A stretch of 6,636 nucleotides of DNA from the NCBI GenBank assembly GCA_004144935.1, contig SDZP01000195.1:1-6636 (forward strand), written 5' to 3'. Positions 1 to 5,389 of this stretch are shown here, one piece after another. The DNA is from Caulobacteraceae bacterium (GTDB lineage Bacteria; Pseudomonadota; Alphaproteobacteria; Caulobacterales; Caulobacteraceae). Both the position numbers and the translations under genes were made by a program. Under the pieces are notes generated by a model. The model was not told the DNA's origin. It ran no database searches and saw nothing but the letters and a program-made list of their open reading frames with translations. How positions within the stretch are numbered: the stretch's first letter is position 1; each line of letters begins with the position of its first letter.

Positions 1-60
1 GGGTGGAGGCGAGGCCTGACGGCGGGCCGTGTTGACACAGGCCTTCAGCAGCCGGCGCTG

Positions 61-112
61 CCCTCATCCGACCCGCTTCGCAGGCCACCTTCTCCCGGCA
101 AGCGGGAGAAGG
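61..112. repeat. REP-like hairpin repeat after the NTF2-like gene
   Basis: A perfect 10-bp inverted repeat (arms 88-97 CCTTCTCCCG and 103-112 CGGGAGAAGG, loop GCAAG) sits directly against the stop codon of the minus-strand gene at 114. On the minus strand it continues into GTGGCCTGCGAAGCGGG and then GGATGAGGG. I recognise this combination as a widespread dispersed palindromic repeat of alphaproteobacterial and other GC-rich genomes. No U-run follows the stem on the minus strand, so it is not a classical intrinsic terminator, though it could protect the 3' end of the mRNA. The outer boundary near 61 is approximate. Confidence 0.6.
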
Positions 113-113
113 A

Positions 114-611
114 TCAGGGTTTGGGTTTCGCCTCGAACGCCTTGATCTGGTCGGTGAACCCCTTGGCCAGGTCGTTCGGCATGGGGAAGGTCAGGGCGTA
201 TTGCGCGACCTTCCATTCGCCGTCCTGCACCACCATCACCCCGGTGCCGCGGCTGGTCCCGTAGCTTTCGCTGTCGAGCAGTTCGTCGAACCAGGCGATG
301 CAGCGGCAGGGGTCGTCGGTGACCGTGACGTGGCGCTCGCGCGGTCGGTAGGTCCAGCCCTTGCCCTGGGCGAAGTAGGGCTCGGCGTAGGCGCGGAATT
401 GGGCGATCGTCCAGCGCTCGGCGGCGTCGGTGCCGATGTAGATGGCGTCCTTCGCATAGAGGCCGAAGTAGCGGTCGGCATCGGCCCTGGCGGCGGCGTC
501 ATGGACGGCGTCGAGCGTCTGGTTGATCTGCGCGGCGGGCGGCGCGGGCGGCGGCTCGAGGGCCAGGGCCGGCGTCGCCAGCAGGCAGAGCATCAGGATC
601 AGCAGGCGCAT
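114..611 (-). CDS. Secreted NTF2/SnoaL-like domain protein
   Basis: This 165-residue protein has an N-terminal signal peptide: Arg2, a hydrophobic stretch at 3-16, and a likely signal peptidase I site after Ala-Leu-Ala17. A short Pro/Ala-rich linker follows. Residues about 28-150 look like the SnoaL/DUF4440 branch of the NTF2-like fold: an N-terminal helix (LDAVHDAAARADADRYFGLY), then AIYIGTDAAERW, and late strands ending RGTGVMVVQDGEWKVAQY. The fold is a small cone-shaped barrel used by many unrelated enzymes and binding proteins, so no substrate can be named; a periplasmic location is inferred. The ATG at 611 lies only 9 bp after the era stop, with GGGG-rich sequence just upstream, so it is probably the last gene of the lepB-rnc-era transcript. 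A hairpin repeat abuts its stop. Its place next to era is unexpected, because recO is the more usual neighbour there. Confidence 0.8.
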   Translation of the reverse strand: MRLLILMLCLLATPALALEPPPAPPAAQINQTLDAVHDAAARADADRYFGLYAKDAIYIGTDAAERWTIAQFRAYAEPYFAQGKGWTYRPRERHVTVTDDPCRCIAWFDELLDSESYGTSRGTGVMVVQDGEWKVAQYALTFPMPNDLAKGFTDQIKAFEAKPKP

Positions 612-620
612 GGCAGCCCC

Positions 621-1553
621 CTAGACGTCGAAATCCAGTCCCATCGCCGAGTAGGCCTCGCGCTCCTCGGCCCAGTTCTCGCGGACCCGGACGTGGAGGA
701 AGAGGTGAACCTTGCGTTCGAACAGCTCGGCCAGTTCCTCGCGGCTCTTCTGGCCGATCCACTTAAGGGTCTGGCCGTTGCCGCCGATGACGATGGCCCG
801 CTGGCCTTCGCGCTCGACGTAGATGGTCTGCTCCAGGCGGACCGAACCGTCCTTCTTCTCCTCGAAGGCGGTGGTCTCGACGCTGGCGGCGTAGGGCAGT
901 TCCTCATGGACCCGCAGGTAGAGCTTTTCGCGGGTGATCTCGGCGGCCAGCAGGCGGGCCGGGATGTCGGCGGTCTGGTCTTCCGGGTAGAGCCAGGGCC
1001 CTTCCGGCATCAGCTCGGCCATGCGGGCGCGCAGGTCCTCGACGCCGTTGCCGTCGGCGGCGCTGATCATGAAGACCTCGGTGTAGACGCCGGTCTCGTA
1101 CAGGGCCTGGGAGACGGCCAGCAGGCGGTCGCGCTTGACGCCGTCGATCTTGTTGAGCGCTAGAATAACTTGCTTCTTCGAGCCCTGCAGGTTCTCGATA
1201 ATGGTCTGGACGTCGATGACGCCGCGCTTGTCGGCGGGTTTGGCGGTCTTGTCCTGCACGGCCAGCTCGGCCTGGACGTCGACCAGGTGGACGACGGCGT
1301 CGGCGTCGTCGGCCCCGGCCCAGGCGCTGCGGACCATGGCGCGGTCCAGCTTGCGGCGGGGGGTGAAGATGCCGGGGGTGTCGAGCAGGATGATCTGCGC
1401 CTCGCCGGCCATGGCGACGCCGCGCACCGGGAAGCGGGTGGTCTGCACCTTCTGGGTGACGATGGAGACTTTCGCCCCGACCAGCTTGTTGGTCAGGGTG
1501 GACTTGCCGGCGTTGGGCGCGCCGATGATGGCGACGAAACCTGCCCGGGTCAT
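621..1553 (-). CDS. era: GTPase Era (ribosome assembly)
   Basis: Era is a GTPase that binds the 3' end of 16S rRNA and acts in 30S subunit maturation. All G motifs are visible: G1 GAPNAGKS (11-18), the switch I region with TQKVQTTRF (33-41), G3 DTPG (58-61), G4 NKID (134-137) and G5 SAADGNG (164-170). The Era-specific stretch AAEITREKLYLRVHEELPY (203-221) leads into the KH RNA-binding domain, whose GxxG loop is Gly257-Gly-Asn-Gly260. At 310 residues it is slightly longer than E. coli Era (301). Most of the extra length is about 15 basic residues between G3 and G4 (near 100-127). The ATG overlaps the rnc stop as ATGA, and a strong AGGAAGG ribosome site inside the rnc tail precedes it, so the two genes are translationally coupled. 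A short run of rare AT-rich codons encodes residues 128-131. Confidence 0.97.
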   Translation of the reverse strand: MTRAGFVAIIGAPNAGKSTLTNKLVGAKVSIVTQKVQTTRFPVRGVAMAGEAQIILLDTPGIFTPRRKLDRAMVRSAWAGADDADAVVHLVDVQAELAVQDKTAKPADKRGVIDVQTIIENLQGSKKQVILALNKIDGVKRDRLLAVSQALYETGVYTEVFMISAADGNGVEDLRARMAELMPEGPWLYPEDQTADIPARLLAAEITREKLYLRVHEELPYAASVETTAFEEKKDGSVRLEQTIYVEREGQRAIVIGGNGQTLKWIGQKSREELAELFERKVHLFLHVRVRENWAEEREAYSAMGLDFDV

Positions 1554-2248
1554 GCTTTGCCTTCCTGTTTCAGCAGCATGATCAACGCCGCAGCCTTTTC
1601 CGCTTCGCGTCTGGACCCACCCTCCCCGCGTTCGCTCTCATAGCCCCGGACGGCCACCTCTACAATGAAACGCGGCGCATGGGCCGGTCCGGACTGCTCG
1701 ACGACGGTGTAGGCCGGGATCGGCAGGCGCAGGGCCATGGCCCATTCCTGCAGCCGGGTCTTGGCGTCCTTGGAGCGCGGGGCTTCCAGATGGTCGAACT
1801 CGTCGGACCAGGCGGCGAGGAAGAAGGCCCTCGCCGTCTCCAGCCCGCCGTCGATATAGATGGCGGCCATCAGGGCCTCGACGGCGTCGCCCAGCGCCCC
1901 GTCGTTCTCGCGCACGCCCATCTTGGTGGCCGAGCCGCTCATCCGCAGCGCCGAGCCCAGCTCCAGCCGGCGGCCGACGCGGGCGCAGGCCTTTCCGTTG
2001 ACCAGGTTGGCCAGGCGGGGGCTGAGCTCCCCCTCCCTGGCTTCGGGAAACAGGGCCAGCAGGCGCTCGGAGGCCAGCAGGCCAAGCACCCGGTCGCCGA
2101 GGAACTCCAGCCGCTCGTTGTGGCGCACCTTGACGGCGCCGTCCCCGACGCTGGAGTGCGTCAGGGCGCGCTCCAGGAGGTCGCGGTCGGCGAAGGTGTG
2201 ACCGACGCGGCGTTCGAGCGCCTCCACGGCCAGGACCCGGGCGTTCAT
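1550..2248 (-). CDS. rnc: Ribonuclease III
   Basis: RNase III cleaves double-stranded RNA, processing rRNA precursors and many mRNAs and small-RNA duplexes. The protein has 232 residues, normal for bacterial class 1 enzymes. The nuclease domain (about 7-150) carries the signature NERLEFLGD at 44-52, with Glu45, Glu48 and Asp52. The second metal-binding cluster is GDAVEALMAAIYIDGG with Asp121 and Glu124, matching E. coli Asp114 and Glu117. The double-stranded RNA-binding domain covers about 161-229, with GPAHAPRFIVEV (187-198) and the basic helix start SRREAEKAAA (212-221). All catalytic residues are present. The gene starts 13 bp after lepB with no strong Shine-Dalgarno, so it probably depends on readthrough from lepB. 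It overlaps era by four bases. The lepB-rnc-era order is a classic bacterial arrangement. Confidence 0.97.
   Translation of the reverse strand: MNARVLAVEALERRVGHTFADRDLLERALTHSSVGDGAVKVRHNERLEFLGDRVLGLLASERLLALFPEAREGELSPRLANLVNGKACARVGRRLELGSALRMSGSATKMGVRENDGALGDAVEALMAAIYIDGGLETARAFFLAAWSDEFDHLEAPRSKDAKTRLQEWAMALRLPIPAYTVVEQSGPAHAPRFIVEVAVRGYESERGEGGSRREAEKAAALIMLLKQEGKA
1560..1566 (-). promoter_or_regulatory. Ribosome binding site of era inside rnc
   Basis: The minus strand reads AGGAAGG, 6 nt before the era ATG at 1553. It lies within the last codons of rnc (Gln-Glu-Gly-Lys-Ala). It is the clearest Shine-Dalgarno on the minus strand of this window and confirms the era start at 1553. Confidence 0.8.
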
Positions 2249-2261
2249 TTCAACCAGGTCT

Positions 2262-3095
2262 TCACTTGAGAATGCGGAAGAACCGGCTCGGTCGGGCTTC
2301 GGTGAACCAGGTCCAGGGCTTGAACAGCGAGGCGCCCTCGTGGCGCGGGCCCATGTCGTAGGGCTCGGACGGGGCGTACCAGCTGAGCAGGATGATCTGC
2401 GCCTTGCCGACCAGGTTCTCGGCCGGCACGAAGCCGACGCCGCCCTGGCGGGGCGCGGCGTAGTTGGGCTCGACGCGGCTGTCCAGCGAGTTGTCGCGGT
2501 TGTCGCCCATCATGAAATAGTGGCCCTGGGGCACCAGGAAGACGCCGGTGTTGTTGACGTAGCCGTACTCGGCCCCGGCGTAGGTGACGTAGGTCTTGCC
2601 GTCGTAGCTGGTTTCCTGGCGGCGGACGCGGTCCATGTCGGCGGCGTCGTCGCGGGTGACCTGGACGTTGGGCAGGGCCTTTTCGTTGACGTAGAGCACG
2701 CCGCCGCGGACCTGGATGCGGTCGCCGGCCAGGCCGATGACGCGCTTGATGTAGTCGGTCTTGTTGTCGGCCGGCAGCTTGAACACCACGATGTCGCCGC
2801 GCTTGGCCTTGGCCCCGAAGATGCGGCCCTTGAACAGCGGCGGGCTGAGCGGGATCGAATGGCGCGAGTAGCCGTAGGAGAACTTGTTGACGATGATGTA
2901 GTCGCCATGGAGCAGGTTGGGCTCCATGCTGTCCGACGGGATGGTGAAGGGCTGGAACAGGAAGATCCGCAGCACCAGGGCGATCAGCAGCGCATAGGCG
3001 ACCGTCTTGGCGATCTCGACGATCTCCTGGACGAAGGTCGGCGGCGGCTTGTCCTCGGGTTCCAGAGGGCCCTCGGTGACGGTGGCGTCGGTCAT
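2262..3095 (-). CDS. lepB: Signal peptidase I
   Basis: LepB is the membrane serine protease that removes signal peptides from exported proteins. The 277-residue protein has an acidic, proline-rich cytoplasmic N-terminus (1-20), a single transmembrane helix (about 25-47), and then the S26 catalytic domain facing the periplasm. The nucleophile is Ser56 in PSDSMEPNLLHGD, and the general base is Lys117 in DYIKRVIGLAGD (E. coli Ser90 and Lys145). The conserved box E GDNRDNSLDSR lies at 197-207. E. coli LepB has a second membrane helix that is absent here, as is common in alphaproteobacteria. The ATG at 3095 has only a weak AAGAGA 11 nt upstream. This is the first gene of the lepB-rnc-era unit, with a candidate promoter about 150 bp upstream and a possible 24-codon upstream ORF ending on its start codon. 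Confidence 0.97.
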   Translation of the reverse strand: MTDATVTEGPLEPEDKPPPTFVQEIVEIAKTVAYALLIALVLRIFLFQPFTIPSDSMEPNLLHGDYIIVNKFSYGYSRHSIPLSPPLFKGRIFGAKAKRGDIVVFKLPADNKTDYIKRVIGLAGDRIQVRGGVLYVNEKALPNVQVTRDDAADMDRVRRQETSYDGKTYVTYAGAEYGYVNNTGVFLVPQGHYFMMGDNRDNSLDSRVEPNYAAPRQGGVGFVPAENLVGKAQIILLSWYAPSEPYDMGPRHEGASLFKPWTWFTEARPSRFFRILK

Positions 3096-3166
3096 CGGCG
3101 CGTGATTCTCTTGAAAGACAGCGGGGACAAAGCCCAGCGGGACTGGTTAGACGCGGAATATCGCAT
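3092..3166 (-). other. Possible 24-codon upstream ORF overlapping lepB start
   Basis: On the minus strand an ATG at 3166 opens a 24-codon frame (begins MRYSASNQSR, ends KRITRR). Its TGA overlaps the lepB ATG as ATGA. There is no good Shine-Dalgarno before it, and GC-rich DNA gives such frames by chance, so translation is unproven. If translated, it would couple ribosomes into lepB. Confidence 0.2.
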
Positions 3167-3242
3167 GGGCAAGCGGCGCGCCTGTTACTTCGCCTTCATG
3201 GGGTAGGCGGGCGCGGCGGGCGATGGGATCGAAGCGGTGGCC

Positions 3243-3271
3243 ATTATACCGTGCTGCGGGCGGGTGAAACA
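3243..3271 (-). promoter_or_regulatory. Candidate promoter for lepB-rnc-era
   Basis: The minus strand has a perfect TATAAT at 3248-3243. About 15-17 bp upstream lies TGTTTCAC (3271-3264), a poor match to TTGACA. An AT-rich tract (about 3272-3300) lies beyond it and could act as an UP-like element. The inferred transcription start is near 3236, giving lepB a leader of about 140 nt. A perfect -10 box is rare in such GC-rich sequence. The -35 assignment is uncertain. Confidence 0.45.
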
Positions 3272-3321
3272 GGAAAACTTCTTTATCTTCAATATTTTAC
3301 CGTTTGGCTCCTGTGGCGATT

Positions 3322-3333
3322 CCGTCCGGACGG
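3322..3333. promoter_or_regulatory. 12-bp perfect palindrome, possible operator
   Basis: CCGTCCGGACGG is a perfect palindrome about 75-90 bp upstream of the candidate -10 box of the lepB operon. Its first base is also the last base of a GANTC site (GATTC, 3318-3322). The position suits an upstream regulator site, but no known motif is recognised and chance palindromes of this kind are not rare in GC-rich DNA. Confidence 0.25.
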
Positions 3334-3506
3334 CGTTGGTATTCCGTTGCGGTGGCGTACGGGTGTCGTCGGTGTCGCATAGAGGCGAAGTTGAGGTTTC
3401 GGCGCGGGTGACCGCAACCGGGGCATCGACGAGGCGGCGCAGAGCGGCGCCCGCCCATTCGCGGTCATGGCGGAAATTTGAAAGTCGGGTACGGCGTGTC
3501 TGGAAG

Positions 3507-3530
3507 GCCTGATCGCGCAGGCGATCAGGC
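3507..3530 (-). terminator. Hairpin spanning the acpS stop codon
   Basis: There are perfect 10-bp arms GCCTGATCGC (3507-3516) and GCGATCAGGC (3521-3530) with a 4-nt loop. The acpS stop codon (3525-3527) is inside the right arm. On the minus strand the stem is followed by CTTCC rather than a U-run. It is therefore a terminator-like or mRNA-end-protecting hairpin and not a textbook intrinsic terminator. Its position at the end of the pdxJ-acpS unit supports a 3'-end role. Confidence 0.5.
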
Positions 3531-3929
3531 TTTCGGCAGGGCCTCGATGATGACGAAGGCCTGGGCGTAGGGGTGGTCGTCGGTCAGGGTGACGTGGATG
3601 CGGGCCTCCATCCCCTCGGGGATGATCTGGGCCAGGCGCAGGGCGGCGCCGCCGGTCAGGGCCATGGTCGGGGCGCCGGAGCGCAGGTTGACGACGCCCA
3701 TGTCCTTCCAGTGGACGCCCCGGCGGGGCACGCCGGTGCCCAGCGCCTTGGCGCAGGCCTCCTTGGCGGCGAAGCGCTTGGCGTAACTGGCGGCGCGGTC
3801 CTTTCGGCGTTCGGATTTCGCCTGCTCGGTGTCGGTGAACAGCCGCTGGACGAAGCGGTCGCCGAAGCGGGCCAGGGTCTTTTCGATACGGCGGATGTCG
3901 CAGAGGTCGCTGCCGAGGCCGATGATCAC
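3525..3929 (-). CDS. acpS: Holo-[acyl-carrier-protein] synthase
   Basis: AcpS transfers the 4'-phosphopantetheine arm from coenzyme A to the serine of apo-ACP, activating it for fatty acid synthesis. The 134-residue protein is a normal length. Both family signatures are present: MIIGLGSDLCDIRRIE (1-16) with the magnesium ligand Asp8, and RFAAKEACAKALGTG (52-66) with Glu57. The tail HVTLTDDHPYAQAFVIIE is also typical. The start is GTG at 3929, not ATG. It overlaps the pdxJ stop as GTGA, and a GGAG motif lies 8 nt upstream (3941-3938), so expression is probably coupled to pdxJ. A perfect hairpin covers the stop codon. The pdxJ-acpS pairing is widespread in proteobacteria. Confidence 0.96.
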   Translation of the reverse strand: MIIGLGSDLCDIRRIEKTLARFGDRFVQRLFTDTEQAKSERRKDRAASYAKRFAAKEACAKALGTGVPRRGVHWKDMGVVNLRSGAPTMALTGGAALRLAQIIPEGMEARIHVTLTDDHPYAQAFVIIEALPKA

Positions 3930-4690
3930 GCGGCCCGCTCCGCCTGCGCCCGGGCCGCGTCCATCAGCCGGCGCATGCGCTGGATGGCTTCGCCCAGGCC
4001 GACGAAGATGGCCTCGCCGATCAGGAAGTGGCCGATGTTGAGCTCGGCCAGCTGCGGGATGGCGGCGACCGGGCCGACGGTGGCGTAGTCGATGCCGTGG
4101 CCGGCGTGGACCTCCAGGCCGAGCTGCGCGGCCTGGGCGGCGCCGGCGCAGAGGCGGGCCAGGATGGCGGCGGCGCGCTCGTGCTCGCCGGCCCGGGCGG
4201 CGTCGCAGAAAGCGCCGGTGTGCAGTTCGATGACCTGGGCGCCGGCGTCGGCGCTGGCGGCGATCTGGGCCGGGTCGGCCTCGATGAACAGGGAGACACG
4301 GCTTCCGGCGGCTTTCAGCGTCTGCACCGCATCGCGCACCCGGTTGCCGCCGCGCACCACGTCCAGGCCGCCCTCGGTGGTGACCTCCTCGCGGCGCTCG
4401 GGCACCAGGCAGGCGGCGTGCGGCCGGTGGGCCAGGGCGATGGCGACCATGTCGTCGGTGACCGCCATCTCGAAGTTCAGCGGCTTGCCGCGCTTGCGGC
4501 AGAGGTCGGCCAGGGCGTCGATGTCGGCGTCGGAGATGTGGCGGCGGTCCTCGCGCAGATGGGCGGTGATGCCGTCGGCCCCGGCCAGCAGGGCGATCTC
4601 CGCCGCCCGCGTCGGCTCGGGATAGCTGGCCCCCCGGGCGTTGCGGATGGTGGCGACGTGGTCGATGTTGACGCCCAGTCTAAGCGGCAT
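3926..4690 (-). CDS. pdxJ: Pyridoxine 5'-phosphate synthase
   Basis: PdxJ condenses 3-amino-2-oxopropyl phosphate with 1-deoxy-D-xylulose 5-phosphate to give pyridoxine 5'-phosphate, the last ring-forming step of the DXP-dependent vitamin B6 route. The TIM-barrel protein has 254 residues from the ATG at 4690 (E. coli 243). Family blocks are clear: LGVNIDHVATIRNARG (5-20), ITAHLREDRRHI (41-52) with His44, NFEMAV with Glu74, CLVPERREEVTTEGGLD, IELHTGAF, VHAGHGIDY, and AELNIGHFLIGEAIF near the C-terminus. The frame stays open far upstream to 5125, but that part is not PdxJ-like and runs under the divergent VOC gene. In-frame ATGs at 4720 and 4726 would add 10-12 residues. I prefer 4690 because PdxJ proteins begin just before LGVNIDH, although none of the three has a clear ribosome site. 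It overlaps acpS by four bases. Confidence 0.96.
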   Translation of the reverse strand: MPLRLGVNIDHVATIRNARGASYPEPTRAAEIALLAGADGITAHLREDRRHISDADIDALADLCRKRGKPLNFEMAVTDDMVAIALAHRPHAACLVPERREEVTTEGGLDVVRGGNRVRDAVQTLKAAGSRVSLFIEADPAQIAASADAGAQVIELHTGAFCDAARAGEHERAAAILARLCAGAAQAAQLGLEVHAGHGIDYATVGPVAAIPQLAELNIGHFLIGEAIFVGLGEAIQRMRRLMDAARAQAERAA

Positions 4691-4909
4691 GGGGCTGAGA
4701 GGCGTGGCGCGCAGGGTCATGGGCATGGGTCCGACAGGCTGTGGACTGTACTTAGGACCCGGCGGGGGCGCGGGAAAGAGCGCGCCGCTCACGTTCGGCG
4801 CCGGATTTTTGCAGGCCCGGTGTCGGGATGAGGCCCGGCCGCCCGTCCTGGGGTCGGAATGGCCGTCGCCGCGAGGCGCTGAACGGCCGTCGCAGGAGAG
4901 GATGATGCG
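4691..4909. other. Divergent intergenic region pdxJ / VOC gene
   Basis: These 219 bp should carry promoters in both directions, but I see no convincing -10/-35 pair. Visible items are a small inverted repeat GGCGCG/CGCGCC (4767-4772 and 4781-4786, 8-nt loop), a 9-bp direct repeat GGCCGTCGC (4861-4869 and 4885-4893), and the ribosome site of the VOC gene at 4894-4901. The alternative pdxJ starts at 4720 and 4726 also fall here. Confidence 0.6.
4894..4901 (+). promoter_or_regulatory. Ribosome binding site of the VOC gene, with competing ATGs
   Basis: AGGAGAGG lies 8 nt before the ATG at 4910. Two more ATGs, at 4902 and 4905, fall between it and the real start in another frame. They would read Met-(Met)-Arg and stop at TGA 4911-4913, overlapping the true ATG. 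The start at 4910 is set by the protein homology. Confidence 0.75.
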
Positions 4910-5380
4910 ATGAAGGTCACCCAGCATCTGTGGTTCGAGAAGGACGTGGAAGCGGCGGTCCGCTTCTACACCGCGCTGATCCCGGGCTCGAAGATCGCCG
5001 AGCGGTCGGCGGTGATGGCCGACAATCCCTCCGGCGAGGCCGGCAGCGTCAAGATCCTCAGCTTCACCATCGGCGACCAGAACTACATGGCCATCGAGGC
5101 CGGGCCGCTGGACCCGTTCAACCACAGCTTCTCGATCATGGTCGAACCGGAGACCCAGGCCGAGCTGGACCGGATCTGGGACGCCCTGGCCGAGGGCGGG
5201 ACCGTCGAGCAGTGCGGCTGGGTGCGCGACCGCTGGGGGCTGTGCTGGCAGGTGGCGCCGGCCCGGATGCGCGAACTGATGAGCGATCCGGACCCGGCGG
5301 TGGTCAAGCGGGTGACCGAGCAGATGATGACCATGGTCAAGCTGGACATCGCCCCGCTGGAGGCGGCGGCGCGGGGGTAG
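4910..5380 (+). CDS. VOC (glyoxalase) superfamily protein, PhnB-like
   Basis: This 156-residue protein belongs to the PhnB-like branch of the vicinal oxygen chelate fold, often labelled '3-demethylubiquinone-9 3-methyltransferase' in databases, a misleading name. The family start VTQHLWFEKDVEAAVRFYTALIPGS is present at 3-27. The mid strand LSFTIGDQNYMAIEAGP is at 50-66. The diagnostic end is DRWGLCWQVAP (107-117), followed by a helix with MSDPDP (124-129) and a C-terminal MMTMVKLDIAPLE (139-151). Proteins with this pattern are small dimeric putative metal-dependent enzymes of unknown substrate. No reaction can be assigned. It is the only plus-strand gene, divergent from pdxJ and convergent with pyrE, whose stop is 9 bp away. 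This suggests it entered a cluster in which pyrE and pdxJ are often adjacent. Confidence 0.88.
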   Translation: MKVTQHLWFEKDVEAAVRFYTALIPGSKIAERSAVMADNPSGEAGSVKILSFTIGDQNYMAIEAGPLDPFNHSFSIMVEPETQAELDRIWDALAEGGTVEQCGWVRDRWGLCWQVAPARMRELMSDPDPAVVKRVTEQMMTMVKLDIAPLEAAARG

Positions 5381-5389
5381 CCCGGGCCG

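Larger units (their letters stand above)
3096..3524. other. Non-coding region between acpS and lepB
   Basis: This 429-bp stretch is the longest non-coding region in the window and acts as the 5' region of lepB. It holds, from right to left, the hairpin at the acpS stop, a 12-bp palindrome at 3322-3333, an AT-rich island (about 3264-3310) unlike the rest of the window, a TATAAT box, and a leader of roughly 140 nt. Two GANTC sites occur, at 3104-3108 and 3318-3322. A 91-codon plus-strand frame (3237-3512) crosses it, but its composition (Arg-, Ser- and Val-rich, no domain) and lack of a ribosome site argue against a gene. I see no riboswitch or RNA gene that I can name. Confidence 0.7.

Noticed and set aside
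32..60. TTGACA-like box on the plus strand and a possible GTG start on the minus strand (38-36)
   Set aside because: There is no -10 at proper spacing, and the minus-strand frame is too short before the edge to recognise as any protein, including RecO. Nothing in 1-60 can be supported.
201..1163. Long open plus-strand frame (320 codons) opposite the NTF2-like gene and era
   Set aside because: It lies antisense to a clear era gene, is Gly/Val/Asp/Leu-rich with no domain, and is the frame expected from codon bias in GC-rich DNA. The same applies to the plus-strand frames opposite rnc, lepB, acpS and pdxJ.
3237..3512. 91-codon plus-strand frame in the acpS-lepB gap
   Set aside because: It has no ribosome site, no recognisable fold and an Arg/Ser/Val-rich tail, and it covers the likely lepB promoter. 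I treat the region as regulatory.
4691..5125. N-terminal extension of pdxJ to an upstream start
   Set aside because: The extra 145 residues are unlike PdxJ and overlap the divergent VOC gene. Family members start just before LGVNIDH.
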